Numbered from the stretch's first letter, positions 1 through 7,849 are shown. The stretch: DNA of 8,902 nt from Klebsiella pneumoniae (GCA_945873015.1 CAMCBY010000137.1:1-8902), one strand, 5' to 3'. Numbers and translations: made by a program. Notes: a model not told the origin generated them from the letters alone.

Positions 1-33
1 GCGCCGGCGTCGATGGGGTTCGTTGGAGTAAGC

Positions 34-516
34 ATGACCGTTTCAGCCTTGGAACGTCAGCAAGCCACGACCCGCGCGCTCGCCGATCACGGTGCCGCGC
101 CAGGTGCCCTGCTGCCGGTATTGCACGCCATCCAGGACGCGCTGGGGTACATCCCCGATGACGCCCTCGACAGCATTGCCTCGCATCTCAATTTGTCCCG
201 TGCCGACGTGCACGGCGTCATAAGTTTCTATCACGACTTCAAGCATGCCGCGCCCGCGAGACGGGTGGTGCGCCTGTGCCGCGCAGAAGCCTGTCAGGCA
301 GTGGGGGGCGCGGCGCTCGAAGCGGGGCTGCGCAAGCGTCTCGGTCTCGCCGCCGATGAGCACACCACGCGCGACGGCATCGCGCTTGAAGCGGGTTATT
401 GTTTCGGTGCCTGCGCCTGCGCGCCTGCCGCCATGATCGACGGTGAACTGCACGGTCGACTCGATCTCGAGACCCTCGAATCACTCGCACGTCACGGTGC
501 CGAGGTGCAGTCATGA
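34..516 (+). CDS. fdsG: NAD-dependent formate dehydrogenase gamma subunit (NuoE-like)
   Basis: 160-residue NuoE/thioredoxin-like [2Fe-2S] subunit of soluble NAD+-dependent formate dehydrogenase. It pairs with FdsB to form the NADH-side module. The [2Fe-2S] ligands are visible as C-x4-C (LCRAEAC, C82 and C87) and C-x3-C (YCFGAC, C123 and C127). The N-terminal half is the helical NuoE-type domain (LHAIQDALGYIPDDAL, VHGVISFYHDF). I chose the ATG at 34 because GGAG at 25-28 is well placed before it. The in-frame ATG at 13 has no ribosome site and would add seven residues. It is the first gene of the operon here, and its stop overlaps the fdsB start (ATGA). Only 33 bp lie upstream, so the promoter and any LysR-type regulator are outside the window. 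NuoE of complex I or a HoxE hydrogenase subunit would look similar, but the FdsA neighbour settles the identity. Confidence 0.95.
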   Translation: MTVSALERQQATTRALADHGAAPGALLPVLHAIQDALGYIPDDALDSIASHLNLSRADVHGVISFYHDFKHAAPARRVVRLCRAEACQAVGGAALEAGLRKRLGLAADEHTTRDGIALEAGYCFGACACAPAAMIDGELHGRLDLETLESLARHGAEVQS

Positions 517-2066
517 ACGGGGTGACGGTCTATGTGCCCTGTGATGCCGGCGCACTCGCGGTCGGCGCCGAAGCAGTCGCGCGCGCCATCGCCGCGCAAG
601 CGCGGACGCACAGCGTCAACATCAAGCTGGTGCGCAATGGCTCGCGCGGCATGTACTGGCTCGAACCACTGGTCGAAGTGGTGGTGAACGGCCGCCGTTT
701 GGCCTACGGCCCGGTGCAGGCGCGCGATGTGGCGAGTCTGTTCGAAGCGAATTTCTGCGCCGGCGGCGCACATCCGCTCGCGCTCGGTGCGACTGACGAC
801 CTCGCCTGGCTGCGCAACCAGGAGCGCCTGACCTTTCAACGTGTCGGCGTGACCGACCCGCTGTCGCTCGAAGATTATCTCGCCCACGACGGGTTTGTCG
901 GATTGCGCGCCGCGCTTGCGATGGCGCCGGCCGACATCATCAAGGCGGTCACCGACAGCGGCCTGCGCGGACGCGGTGGCGCTGCTTTTCCGACCGGCAT
1001 CAAATGGAAGACCGTCGCTGAAGCAGCCGGCGCACGGAAGTACATCGTATGTAATGCCGACGAAGGCGATTCCGGCACCTTCGCTGACCGCATGTTGATG
1101 GACGGTGATCCGCTGCTGCTCATCGAAGGCATGACCATCGCCGCTCTCGCGGTCGGCGCGAGCCACGGTTTTATCTACATCCGCAGCGAATATCCGCACG
1201 CCGAGCGCACCATGCGCGCCGCGATTGAACTTGCCGAAGCAGCCGGTTATCTCGGTGCCGACCTGCTCGGCAGCCAGCGCGCTTTCAACCTCGAAGTGCG
1301 GCGCGGTGCCGGCGCCTACATCTGTGGTGAAGAGACCTCCCTGCTGGAAAGTATTGAAGGTAAACGCGGCCAGATCCGCTTCAAACCACCGTTGCCGGCG
1401 CACAAAGGCCTGTTCGGTCAGCCGACCGTGGTCAACAACGTGCTGTCGCTCGCTACCGTGCCGGTCATCCTCGCCAAGGGCGCACAGTTCTATGGCGAAT
1501 ACGGGCGCGGCCGTTCGCGCGGTACCCAACCATTTCAACTGGCCGGCAACGTCAAACACGGTGGTCTGATCGAGAAAGCCTTTGGTCTGAGCTTAGGCGA
1601 GTTGATCTTCGACTGGGGCGGTGGCAGTGCGAGCGGGCGGCCGGTGCGCACCGTGCAGGTCGGCGGGCCCTTGGGCGCTTATCTGCCACCGGTGCATTTT
1701 GATACGCCGCTCGACTATGAGTCCTTCAGCGCGCGCAAGGCCATGCTCGGTCACGGTGGTGTGGTGGTATTCGACGACACGGTTGATATGGCCGCGATGG
1801 CGCGTTTCGCGATGGAATTCTGCGCCGTTGAGAGCTGCGGCAAATGTACGCCCTGCCGTATCGGTTCGGTGCGTGGACGCGAACTCATCGATCACATCAT
1901 CGCCGGGCGTGAGGTGGCGCGGAATCTCGCGACCTTGCACGACCTTTGCGACACCATGATCAGCGCCTCGCTGTGTGCGCTGGGCGGCATGGCACCGTTC
2001 CCGGTGCTGTCGGCGCTGGAACATTTCCCTGACGATTTCGTACGCGCTGGGCGCGACGCCGCCTGA
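513..2066 (+). CDS. fdsB: NAD-dependent formate dehydrogenase beta subunit (NuoF-like)
   Basis: 517-residue flavoprotein subunit that carries FMN, the NAD(H) site and one [4Fe-4S] cluster, and passes electrons from formate oxidation to NAD+. Residues about 1-110 form a degenerate thioredoxin-like domain without paired cysteines. The NuoF core follows: the glycine-rich nucleotide loop GRGGAAFP (153-160), NADEGDSGTF (181-190) and GAGAYICGEETSLLES (265-280). The C-terminal helical domain binds the cluster through C442, C445 and C448 (SCGKCTPC), with C488 in SLCALGG. Length fits fused FdsB/HoxF-type proteins. GAGGTG at 502-507 is a good ribosome site, and the start codon overlaps the fdsG stop, which suggests translational coupling. 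The gene is intact with no missing ligand. Confidence 0.96.
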   Translation: MNGVTVYVPCDAGALAVGAEAVARAIAAQARTHSVNIKLVRNGSRGMYWLEPLVEVVVNGRRLAYGPVQARDVASLFEANFCAGGAHPLALGATDDLAWLRNQERLTFQRVGVTDPLSLEDYLAHDGFVGLRAALAMAPADIIKAVTDSGLRGRGGAAFPTGIKWKTVAEAAGARKYIVCNADEGDSGTFADRMLMDGDPLLLIEGMTIAALAVGASHGFIYIRSEYPHAERTMRAAIELAEAAGYLGADLLGSQRAFNLEVRRGAGAYICGEETSLLESIEGKRGQIRFKPPLPAHKGLFGQPTVVNNVLSLATVPVILAKGAQFYGEYGRGRSRGTQPFQLAGNVKHGGLIEKAFGLSLGELIFDWGGGSASGRPVRTVQVGGPLGAYLPPVHFDTPLDYESFSARKAMLGHGGVVVFDDTVDMAAMARFAMEFCAVESCGKCTPCRIGSVRGRELIDHIIAGREVARNLATLHDLCDTMISASLCALGGMAPFPVLSALEHFPDDFVRAGRDAA

Positions 2067-2087
2067 GGCGAAAACGGAGCAATCATC

Positions 2088-4937
2088 ATGCGATCCATAG
2101 ACGAATCCGATCTCGGCACCCCGGCGGTCAAGTCCGCCGAACTGGTGACACTCACCATCGATGGCCATCATGTCACGGTGCCGGCCGGCACCTCGCTGAT
2201 GCGCGCGGCAGCACTGGCCGGCATTGGCGTGCCGAAGTTATGCGCGACCGATAGTCTCGAGCCGTTTGGTTCATGCCGGCTGTGTCTGGTCGAAGTGGAA
2301 GGCATGAAGGGCACACCGGCGTCCTGCACCACGCCGGCCGCGGCGGGCATGAAGGTCACCACCCAGAACAATCGCCTCGCCGACCTGCGCCGCAATGTGA
2401 TGGAGCTGTATATCTCCGACCATCCGCTCGACTGTCTGACCTGCCCGGCCAATGGTCATTGTGAACTGCAGGACATGGCGGGTGCGGTGGGCTTGCGCGA
2501 AGTGCGTTACGGCTATGCCGGTGAGAACCACTGCAGCAAACCGAAAGACGAGAGCAATCCCTACTTCACCTTTGATGCGAGCAAGTGCATCGTGTGCTCG
2601 CGTTGCGTGCGCGCCTGCGCTGAAGTGCAGGGCACCTTCGCACTGACCATCGGCGGGCGTGGTTTCGACTCCCATGTGAGTGCGGGCGTCGAACAGGATT
2701 TTCTGTCGTCGGATTGTGTGTCCTGCGGGGCCTGCGTGCAGGCCTGCCCGACCGCAACCTTGAGCGAGAAATCCATCATCGAGCGCGGCCAGCCTGAGCA
2801 CAGTGTTGTGACGACCTGCGCTTATTGTGGTGTCGGCTGTTCATTCCGCGCCGAGATGAAGGGCGCGGAAGTTATCCGTATGGTGCCCAATCAGGACGGC
2901 CAGGCCAATCGCGGTCACTCCTGTGTGAAGGGCCGTTTCGCGTTTGGTTATGCCACCCATCCCGACCGCATCACCTCACCGATGATTCGTGCATCGATAC
3001 ACGAGCCGTGGCGCGAAGTGTCGTGGGAAGAAGCCATCTCCCACGCCGCGAGCGAGATCAAACGCATCCAGACCAAATACGGCAAAGACGCGGTGGGTGG
3101 TATCACCTCGTCGCGGTGCACCAACGAAGAAACCTATCTCGTGCAGAAGCTGGTGCGCGCCGCTTTTGGCAATAACAACGTCGATACCTGCGCACGCGTC
3201 TGTCATTCGCCGACCGGCTATGGTCTGAAACAGACCTTGGGTGAATCTGCCGGTACGCAGGCGTTCGACTCGGTCGAACATGCCGATGTGATCGTGGTGA
3301 TTGGCGCCAATCCGACCGACGGTCACCCGGTGTTCGCCTCGCGCATGATTCAGCGTTTGCGTGAGGGGGCAAAACTCGTCGTGGTCGACCCGCGCAGCAT
3401 CGATCTGGTGCGCATGCCGCATGTCGAAGCGGCTTATCACTTGAAGCTCAAACCCGGCACCAATGTTGCGTTGGTCAATGCCATTGCGCATGTGATCGTG
3501 ACCGAACATCTGGTCGATGAAGCGTTCGTCGCTGCGCGTTGCGAAGCGCCGGCCTTCGAGAAGTGGAAACGCTTTATAAGCGCCGCTGAACATGCCCCTG
3601 AGCAGAGTGAAACCATCACCGGCGTGCCGGCGGCGGACGTGCGCGCGGTGGCGCGCCTGTATGCGACCGGCGGCAACGCCGCTGTCTACTACGGCCTCGG
3701 CGTGACTGAACACAGCCAGGGCTCGACCACCGTCATGGGCATCGCCAATCTTGCGCTGGCGACCGGCAACCTCGGCCGTGAGGGCGTGGGTGTCAATCCG
3801 CTGCGCGGCCAGAATAATGTGCAGGGCTCGTGCGATATGGGCTCGTTCCCGCACGAATTCCCCGGCTATCGCCATGTCTCCGACAGCGCGACGCGGATCC
3901 TGTTTGAAGCAGCGTGGGGTGTGCATCTCGACGCCGAACCGGGTCTGCGAATTCCGAACATGTTTGAAGCGGCTTTGGACGGCAGCTTCCGTGGTCTGTA
4001 TGTGCAGGGCGAGGACATCGCGCAGTCCGACCCCGATACCCAGCATGTCACGGCCGCGCTGGAAGCGATGGAATGCATCATCGTGCAGGACCTGTTCCTG
4101 AACGAGACCGCCAAGTTCGCCCACGTGTTTCTGCCCGGTTCGTCCTTCCTCGAAAAGGATGGCACGTTTACCAACGCCGAGCGGCGCATCTCGCGCGTGC
4201 GGCGCGTGATGCCGCCCTTGGCCGGCAAGGCCGACTGGGAGGCGACGCTCATGTTGTCGGCCGCGCTCGGTCATGCCATGCATTACAACCATCCGTCGGA
4301 AATCATGGACGAGATTGCGCGCCTGACACCGAGCTTTGCCGGCGTCAGCTTTGCGCGCATCGACGAACTCGGCAGCATCCAATGGCCATGCAACGACGAG
4401 ACCCCGGCCGGCACGCCGACCATGCATGAAACGACTTTCACGCGCGGCCTCGGCCGTTTCATGTTGACGCCCTATGTGCCGAGCCATGAACGCAGCAACG
4501 ACAAATATCCGCTGATCCTGACGACCGGTCGTATCCTCTCGCAGTACAACGTCGGCGCGCAGACGCGTCGCACCAGCAATACGGTGTGGCATGAGGAAGA
4601 CCGCCTCGAGATTCATCCCCATGACGCCGAAACCCGGGGTGTGCGGGACGGTGACTGGGTCGGCATCAAGAGTCGCGCCGGCGAAACAGTATTGCGTGCA
4701 CGGGTCAGCGAGGCAGTGCAGCCGGGGGTGGTCTATACCACTTTCCACTTCCCGGAGTCGGGTGCGAACGTGATTACCACTGAGCACTCCGATTGGGCGA
4801 CCAATTGCCCGGAGTACAAAGTCACCGCGGTGCAGGTGGTGAAAGTCACCCATCCTTCGGCCTGGCAGGAACGCTATCGACGCTTCAGCATTGAACAGAA
4901 GAAGTTTCTCGATGAGCGTGCAACGCTCACACGCTGA
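2088..4937 (+). CDS. fdsA: NAD-dependent formate dehydrogenase alpha subunit, molybdenum catalytic chain
   Basis: 949-residue catalytic subunit that oxidises formate to CO2 at a bis-MGD molybdenum centre. The N-terminus is NuoG-like: [2Fe-2S] ligands C52, C63, C66, C80; a His-Cys [4Fe-4S] site H112, C116, C119, C125; and two ferredoxin-type clusters, C167/C170/C173/C177 and C210/C213/C216/C220. The molybdopterin oxidoreductase part begins with its own [4Fe-4S] site (C244, C247, C251, C279). The molybdenum ligand is C372, followed by H373, in ARVCHSP; it is cysteine, not selenocysteine. The substrate arginine is R573 in NPLRGQNN. Both sit 14 residues before Cys386 and Arg587 as I recall the Rhodobacter capsulatus numbering. 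The MGD-binding C-terminal domain starts near residue 805 (LILTTGR). A ribosome site CGGAG lies at 2075-2079. All catalytic and cluster residues are present. Confidence 0.97.
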   Translation: MRSIDESDLGTPAVKSAELVTLTIDGHHVTVPAGTSLMRAAALAGIGVPKLCATDSLEPFGSCRLCLVEVEGMKGTPASCTTPAAAGMKVTTQNNRLADLRRNVMELYISDHPLDCLTCPANGHCELQDMAGAVGLREVRYGYAGENHCSKPKDESNPYFTFDASKCIVCSRCVRACAEVQGTFALTIGGRGFDSHVSAGVEQDFLSSDCVSCGACVQACPTATLSEKSIIERGQPEHSVVTTCAYCGVGCSFRAEMKGAEVIRMVPNQDGQANRGHSCVKGRFAFGYATHPDRITSPMIRASIHEPWREVSWEEAISHAASEIKRIQTKYGKDAVGGITSSRCTNEETYLVQKLVRAAFGNNNVDTCARVCHSPTGYGLKQTLGESAGTQAFDSVEHADVIVVIGANPTDGHPVFASRMIQRLREGAKLVVVDPRSIDLVRMPHVEAAYHLKLKPGTNVALVNAIAHVIVTEHLVDEAFVAARCEAPAFEKWKRFISAAEHAPEQSETITGVPAADVRAVARLYATGGNAAVYYGLGVTEHSQGSTTVMGIANLALATGNLGREGVGVNPLRGQNNVQGSCDMGSFPHEFPGYRHVSDSATRILFEAAWGVHLDAEPGLRIPNMFEAALDGSFRGLYVQGEDIAQSDPDTQHVTAALEAMECIIVQDLFLNETAKFAHVFLPGSSFLEKDGTFTNAERRISRVRRVMPPLAGKADWEATLMLSAALGHAMHYNHPSEIMDEIARLTPSFAGVSFARIDELGSIQWPCNDETPAGTPTMHETTFTRGLGRFMLTPYVPSHERSNDKYPLILTTGRILSQYNVGAQTRRTSNTVWHEEDRLEIHPHDAETRGVRDGDWVGIKSRAGETVLRARVSEAVQPGVVYTTFHFPESGANVITTEHSDWATNCPEYKVTAVQVVKVTHPSAWQERYRRFSIEQKKFLDERATLTR

Positions 4938-5760
4938 GGTGACTATCCCCCGCGCCGTGCCGGCGCCGCTCACTACGGTGAGCGTCACGCGCTGGCGCGA
5001 CGGCGTGTGCGCAACGGTGCGTGATCAAGTGGCCGAGGAGACGCCGGTCGCCGTGCTGTGTAATGGCGAGCCCCATGCGGTGATGTTGATGTCACCGGCC
5101 GATATTGCCGACTTTGCGCTGGGTTTTGCCCTGACCGAGGGTTTGATCGGTGCGCCGCGGGAGTTGGTGCTGGTCGAGCAGCGCGCGCTCGATGACGGCA
5201 TCGAAGTGGATTTGATCATTCCCGCGCGTCTTGGTCTGCCGGCGGCGGATCAGGGCCGCAGCCTGGCTGGCCGCTCCGGTTGTGGTCTGTGTGGCAAACG
5301 TATGCTGGAAGACGCGCTGCGCACGCCGCCGCCGATAGCGTCCGCGCCTGAGGTCTCGCGCGCCGCGATCGCGCGCGCCAGTGCCGCGCTCGCCAGGCGC
5401 CAGCCACTCAATCAACAGACTGGTGCGGTACACGCGGCGGCGTGGGTTGACCTTGCGGGCGAAGTCATCGCGGTGCGCGAAGACATCGGCCGCCATAACG
5501 CCCTCGACAAACTCATCGGCGCGCGTATCAAGGGCGATTATCCAGCGGGTTTTGCCCTCGTGACCTGTCGCGCCAGTTATGAAATCGTCATGAAAGCCGC
5601 CCTTGCCGGCATCGGCGTAGTAGCAGCAGTGTCAGCGCCGACCGCGCGCGCCGTGCGCCTCGCCGAGGTTTGTCAGGTGACACTCGCGGCCTTCGTGCGC
5701 GGGCCGGATCTCGTTATCTACAGCCATGCCGCACGCATCGTCGACGGCGGGAAAACTTAA
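4912..5760 (+). CDS. fdhD: Formate dehydrogenase accessory sulfurtransferase FdhD (FdsC)
   Basis: 282-residue FdhD-family protein, called FdsC in fds operons. The family binds bis-MGD and transfers sulfur from an IscS-type desulfurase to the molybdenum cofactor, which activates the formate dehydrogenase. The conserved cysteine pair is C124 and C127 in GRSGCGLCGK. The family signature EDIGRHNALDKLIG and a later RASYEIVMKAA stretch are intact. I chose ATG 4912, preceded by AGAAGAAG at 4897-4904. The reading frame extends 21 bases further to a TTG, but that start would lie deeper in fdsA and lacks support. The gene overlaps the 3' end of fdsA by 26 bp in another frame, which implies coupling. 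Its position between fdsA and fdsD is the usual fds order. Confidence 0.95.
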   Translation: MSVQRSHAEVTIPRAVPAPLTTVSVTRWRDGVCATVRDQVAEETPVAVLCNGEPHAVMLMSPADIADFALGFALTEGLIGAPRELVLVEQRALDDGIEVDLIIPARLGLPAADQGRSLAGRSGCGLCGKRMLEDALRTPPPIASAPEVSRAAIARASAALARRQPLNQQTGAVHAAAWVDLAGEVIAVREDIGRHNALDKLIGARIKGDYPAGFALVTCRASYEIVMKAALAGIGVVAAVSAPTARAVRLAEVCQVTLAAFVRGPDLVIYSHAARIVDGGKT

Positions 5761-5764
5761 AATC

Positions 5765-5986
5765 ATGCACATCGAACGACTGGTCGAAATGATCAACGAC
5801 ATCGCTGCCAATCAAGTGGCGGATCCCGACAACGCCGTCGATGTCATCGCACAACACCTCCGCCGCTTCTGGGACCCGCGCATGCGCAAGCAGATCCTCG
5901 CCCATGTCGAACAGGGTGGGGTGGGTATGGCACCCGAGGCCAAGGCGGCGGTCGCACGGCTCGTGGGGAATCAGACTTCTGTCTGA
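5765..5986 (+). CDS. fdsD: Formate dehydrogenase delta subunit FdsD
   Basis: 73-residue small protein beginning MHIERLVEMINDIAANQ and containing the family-typical HLRRFWDPRMRKQIL. FdsD proteins are about this size and end fds operons. They are needed for a fully active, cofactor-loaded FdsA, and some authors treat FdsD as a subunit and others as a chaperone. The open frame continues upstream to 5726 inside fdhD, but the conserved N-terminus starts at the methionine at 5765, 4 bp after the fdhD stop. The ribosome site is weak (GGCGGGAAA about 10 bases upstream), so translation may depend on fdhD. The stop codon falls in a short inverted repeat at 5971-5986. This is the last gene of the operon. 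Confidence 0.93.
   Translation: MHIERLVEMINDIAANQVADPDNAVDVIAQHLRRFWDPRMRKQILAHVEQGGVGMAPEAKAAVARLVGNQTSV
5971..5986. terminator. Weak hairpin at the end of the fds operon
   Basis: TCAGAC and GTCTGA form a perfect 6-bp stem around a TTCT loop, overlapping the last codons and stop of fdsD. No T-run follows, so it is not a convincing intrinsic terminator. It could slow polymerase, protect the mRNA end, or be chance. Confidence 0.25.
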
Positions 5987-6014
5987 CATTGCAAGAGAGG
6001 CTTCAGGAAACTCT

Positions 6015-6085
6015 GATTAAGTAACTGCGTTAACCGCGCGCGGTGTCGGTCGAGCGCCGGCTCCTCGCCTATCTATCTGTTAGGC
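6015..6085 (+). repeat. Left-end attC-like site (R' core confident, rest degenerate)
   Basis: The core GTTAGGC at 6079-6085 matches GTTRRRY perfectly and is followed, as at the 7303-7309 core, by ATCAC and a nearby start codon. The left half is unclear. GATTAAG at 6015-6021 would give a 71-bp site, close to the 69 bp of the others. A perfect palindrome CCGCGCGCGG (6034-6043) and a GAGC/GCTC stem (6052-6063) lie inside. It lacks the GGAGCGGAC block of the internal sites, so it could be a different attC, a decayed one, or an attI-like site. Confidence 0.5.
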
Positions 6086-6102
6086 ATCACAGAGAACCAA
6101 GC

Positions 6103-6621
6103 ATGAACTGGAACGCAGTAGGGGCAATCGGCACGCTGATAAGCGCCACAGCAGTGGTGGCTTCCGTAATCTACCTGGCTATCCAAGTACGCCAGAATTC
6201 GAAAATGGTCGCGGCGAATACATTCCAGTCTATTTCCGCTACTTCGGCCGATCTAGCCATCCGGTTGGCGGAAAGTCCGGAACTGTCGGAGCTACTGAGT
6301 AAAGCATTCTCCGGCTACACAACTTGGACGCCGAGGGAAGCAATGCAATTGCAGCTATTTCTGAGAGGGTCGTTCAGGAATTACGAGAACTATTACTATC
6401 AGCATCGCCACGGCAATTTCGAAGAGGAGATCTGGGCCGGCTACGAGCAGGCCATCCTGGATTTGGTATCGCGTGGATTTGGTGAAGCTTGGTGGTCAGT
6501 GCATCAAGTAGCCTTCGGCCAGACGTTCGTCGAGTTCGTAAATGCTCGGCTGGGGAGCCGTATCGTTACGGACAGCCCGTGGGAATTGGGAAGAGCGTCA
6601 AAAGGTGCAGGTGATGCCTGA
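6103..6621 (+). CDS. Cassette 1: small membrane-anchored protein of unknown function
   Basis: 172 residues, function not recognised. Residues about 6-27 form one hydrophobic helix, followed by IQVRQNSK, which suggests an N-terminal anchor with the rest probably on the cytoplasmic side (the charge balance supports this only weakly). The remainder is helical and rich in aromatic residues (NYENYYYQH, EEIWAGYEQAI, WWSVHQVAFG). It matches a common type of small hypothetical protein beginning with a transmembrane segment and xxIQVRQN. I chose ATG 6103, 17 bases after the attC core. The frame is open back to a GTG at 6043, but that would start inside the recombination site. No strong ribosome site is seen. 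The stop codon lies inside the R'' box of the following attC. It resembles the cassette 4 protein along its length (IWAGYEQAI against VWLGHVEML), so the two are probably distant homologues. Confidence 0.8.
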   Translation: MNWNAVGAIGTLISATAVVASVIYLAIQVRQNSKMVAANTFQSISATSADLAIRLAESPELSELLSKAFSGYTTWTPREAMQLQLFLRGSFRNYENYYYQHRHGNFEEEIWAGYEQAILDLVSRGFGEAWWSVHQVAFGQTFVEFVNARLGSRIVTDSPWELGRASKGAGDA

Positions 6622-6684
6622 GCATCCACTGGAGCGGACTCCCCCGCGCTGCGCGTTCCTCCGTCACTCATCGGCGCGTTAGTC
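6616..6684 (+). repeat. attC site ending cassette 1
   Basis: 69 bp. The R'' box GCCTGAG (6616-6622) overlaps the ORF stop. The L'' block GGAGCGGAC is at 6631-6639, a central GCGCTGCGC at 6646-6654, an L'-like TCCGTCAC at 6660-6667, and the R' core GTTAGTC at 6678-6684. GGAGCGGA can pair with TCCGTCAC only imperfectly, leaving unpaired bases, as is typical of attC. R'' agrees with the complement of cassette 1's own 5' core GTTAGGC at 5 of 7 positions. It shares an uninterrupted 24-base central block (6631-6654) with the next site. Confidence 0.85.
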
Positions 6685-6751
6685 GTCACTGTTTCGAAGT
6701 CAGCATTCAACCCCAACCAGAGTCCCCAATAGACCCACTCGGAAGCTAGAA

Positions 6752-7246
6752 ATGTCACAAATAGACCAAAGACTCCAGTCGCTCGGCATTGTCTTACCAG
6801 AACCACTGCAACTGCCGCCGGGCGTAGCTCTTCTATTCCCGTGGGTTCGCATAGTGGGAACGCGCGCGCTGGTTTCCGGCCACGGACCGACGAACCAGGA
6901 TGGCTCGCTTGCATTGCCGCTAGGCAAAGTGGGTGTCGACGTCACACAGGAACAGGCCTATCTGTCTGCGAGGCTGGTGGGCCTGGCCATTCTCGGAAGT
7001 CTGCGCCGCGAACTTGGAAACCTCGACCGGATTGCTGCTTGGACACGGGTATTCGGCATGGTCAATTCGGCCCCGGGCTTTAATCAGCAACCTGCAGTGA
7101 TCAATGGCTTCAGCGACCTCATACTCAATGTCTTTGGGGAGAAAGTTGGCGCCCACGCGCGAAGCGCTGTCGGGATGGCTGAATTACCATTCGGGCTTCC
7201 GGTAGAAATTGAAGCGGAAGTTGAGTTGCATGCCCGTGATGAATAG
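6752..7246 (+). CDS. Cassette 2: RidA-family (YjgF/YER057c/UK114) protein
   Basis: 164 residues, a RidA-superfamily protein of the clade with the features SGHGP, GKVG, EQAYLSARLVGL and HARSAVGMAELPFGLPVEIEA. RidA proteins are trimers of a chorismate-mutase-like fold. Canonical members hydrolyse reactive enamine/imine intermediates made by PLP enzymes. The arginine that binds the substrate carboxylate in active RidA corresponds to R137 (HARSAVG) and is present. This subclade is longer than the roughly 130-residue archetype, and its own substrate is not established, so I give no gene symbol. The start at 6752 has GGAAG at 6741-6745. The stop lies inside the R'' box of the attC that follows. The gene is the single ORF of its cassette, with a 67-bp leader after the attC core that shows no clear promoter. 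Confidence 0.9.
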   Translation: MSQIDQRLQSLGIVLPEPLQLPPGVALLFPWVRIVGTRALVSGHGPTNQDGSLALPLGKVGVDVTQEQAYLSARLVGLAILGSLRRELGNLDRIAAWTRVFGMVNSAPGFNQQPAVINGFSDLILNVFGEKVGAHARSAVGMAELPFGLPVEIEAEVELHARDE

Positions 7247-7309
7247 CCAGCCAATGGAGCGGACTCCCCCGCGCTGCGCACTCCGACGCCACGCAACGGC
7301 GCGTCAGGC
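7241..7309 (+). repeat. attC site ending cassette 2
   Basis: 69 bp with R'' GAATAGC (7241-7247, containing the ORF stop TAG), CAGCCAAT, L'' GGAGCGGAC (7256-7264), central GCGCTGCGC (7271-7279), an L'-side CTCCGACGCC and R' GTCAGGC (7303-7309). The core has GTC in place of the conserved GTT. R'' matches the complement of cassette 2's own 5' core GTTAGTC at 5 of 7 positions. By hand alignment it is identical to the site at 7865-7933 at 56 of 69 positions. Confidence 0.85.
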
Positions 7310-7333
7310 ATCACCAAACAAACATCGAGACGC

Positions 7334-7849
7334 ATGATGCAATCCATTTTCCCTGGTCGCTTCACTGCCCAGATCAACGGGCCGTTTGTGGTTTTCATCA
7401 TCGGAATGCGGGTGAATCAATTCTGGGCCATTCACAAATGGCTGCCCGTTGCCCGTGCGATGGGACCAATGGTTAGTGAGTTGCTGGCCAACCCCGAGCT
7501 TGGGCTACTTGGTGCGCAAACGATGTTCTATCGACGAGGCGTCGGACTCATTCAATATTGGCGTTCGTACGAAGCGTTGGAAGACTTCTCGAGAAATCCG
7601 AAGGCCACTCACTTGGAGGCCTGGAAGCGCTTCAATCGAGCAGTCGGAGCAAACGGAAGTGTGGGGATCTGGCACGAAACCTACTTGGTCGAGTCTGGCC
7701 AATACGAATGTGTCTACGGAAATATGCCGAGATTCGGGCTGGCGACGGCTGGCGAACATGTGCCGGCAGTAGGGACAAAGGAAACGGCAAGCCGCCGATT
7801 GGGAAGAAGTGGTGAGCCAACGGTGCCCACCTATGAAAACCCAAAATAG
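7334..7849 (+). CDS. Cassette 3: DUF4188 family protein
   Basis: 171 residues, recognised as DUF4188. It begins with the family pattern FPGRFTAQINGPFVVFIIGMRVN. Later come HKWLPVARAM, LIQYWRSYEAL, HLEAWKRFNRAVG, GIWHETYLV and YGNMPRFGLA, all typical of the family. It is a ferredoxin-like (dimeric alpha-beta barrel) type of fold. Some members are labelled monooxygenase-like, but no reaction is established and no metal or flavin motif is evident here, so the function is unknown. The tail after about residue 145 is variable and low in structure. Two ATG codons lie in tandem (7334, 7337). The ribosome site is poor (CGAGA just upstream), and the gene starts 24 bases after the attC core. It is the only cassette whose stop lies before the R'' box (15 bases upstream). 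Confidence 0.88.
   Translation: MMQSIFPGRFTAQINGPFVVFIIGMRVNQFWAIHKWLPVARAMGPMVSELLANPELGLLGAQTMFYRRGVGLIQYWRSYEALEDFSRNPKATHLEAWKRFNRAVGANGSVGIWHETYLVESGQYECVYGNMPRFGLATAGEHVPAVGTKETASRRLGRSGEPTVPTYENPK

Noticed and set aside
492..1559. 355-codon open frame on the minus strand opposite fdsB
   Set aside because: Same reason: a shadow of fdsB with no recognisable domain and no ribosome site.
2976..4988. 670-codon open frame on the minus strand opposite fdsA
   Set aside because: It lies fully antisense to a confidently identified gene and its translation resembles no family. Long antisense frames are expected in high-GC coding DNA with this codon bias.
6043..6102. 20-residue N-terminal extension of the cassette 1 protein from a GTG
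   Set aside because: It would start inside the left recombination site, and the hydrophobic anchor that normally begins this type of protein starts directly after ATG 6103.
6504..6945. Minus-strand frames across the attC between cassettes 1 and 2
   Set aside because: They cross a structured non-coding site and run antisense to the RidA-family gene, with low-complexity translations.
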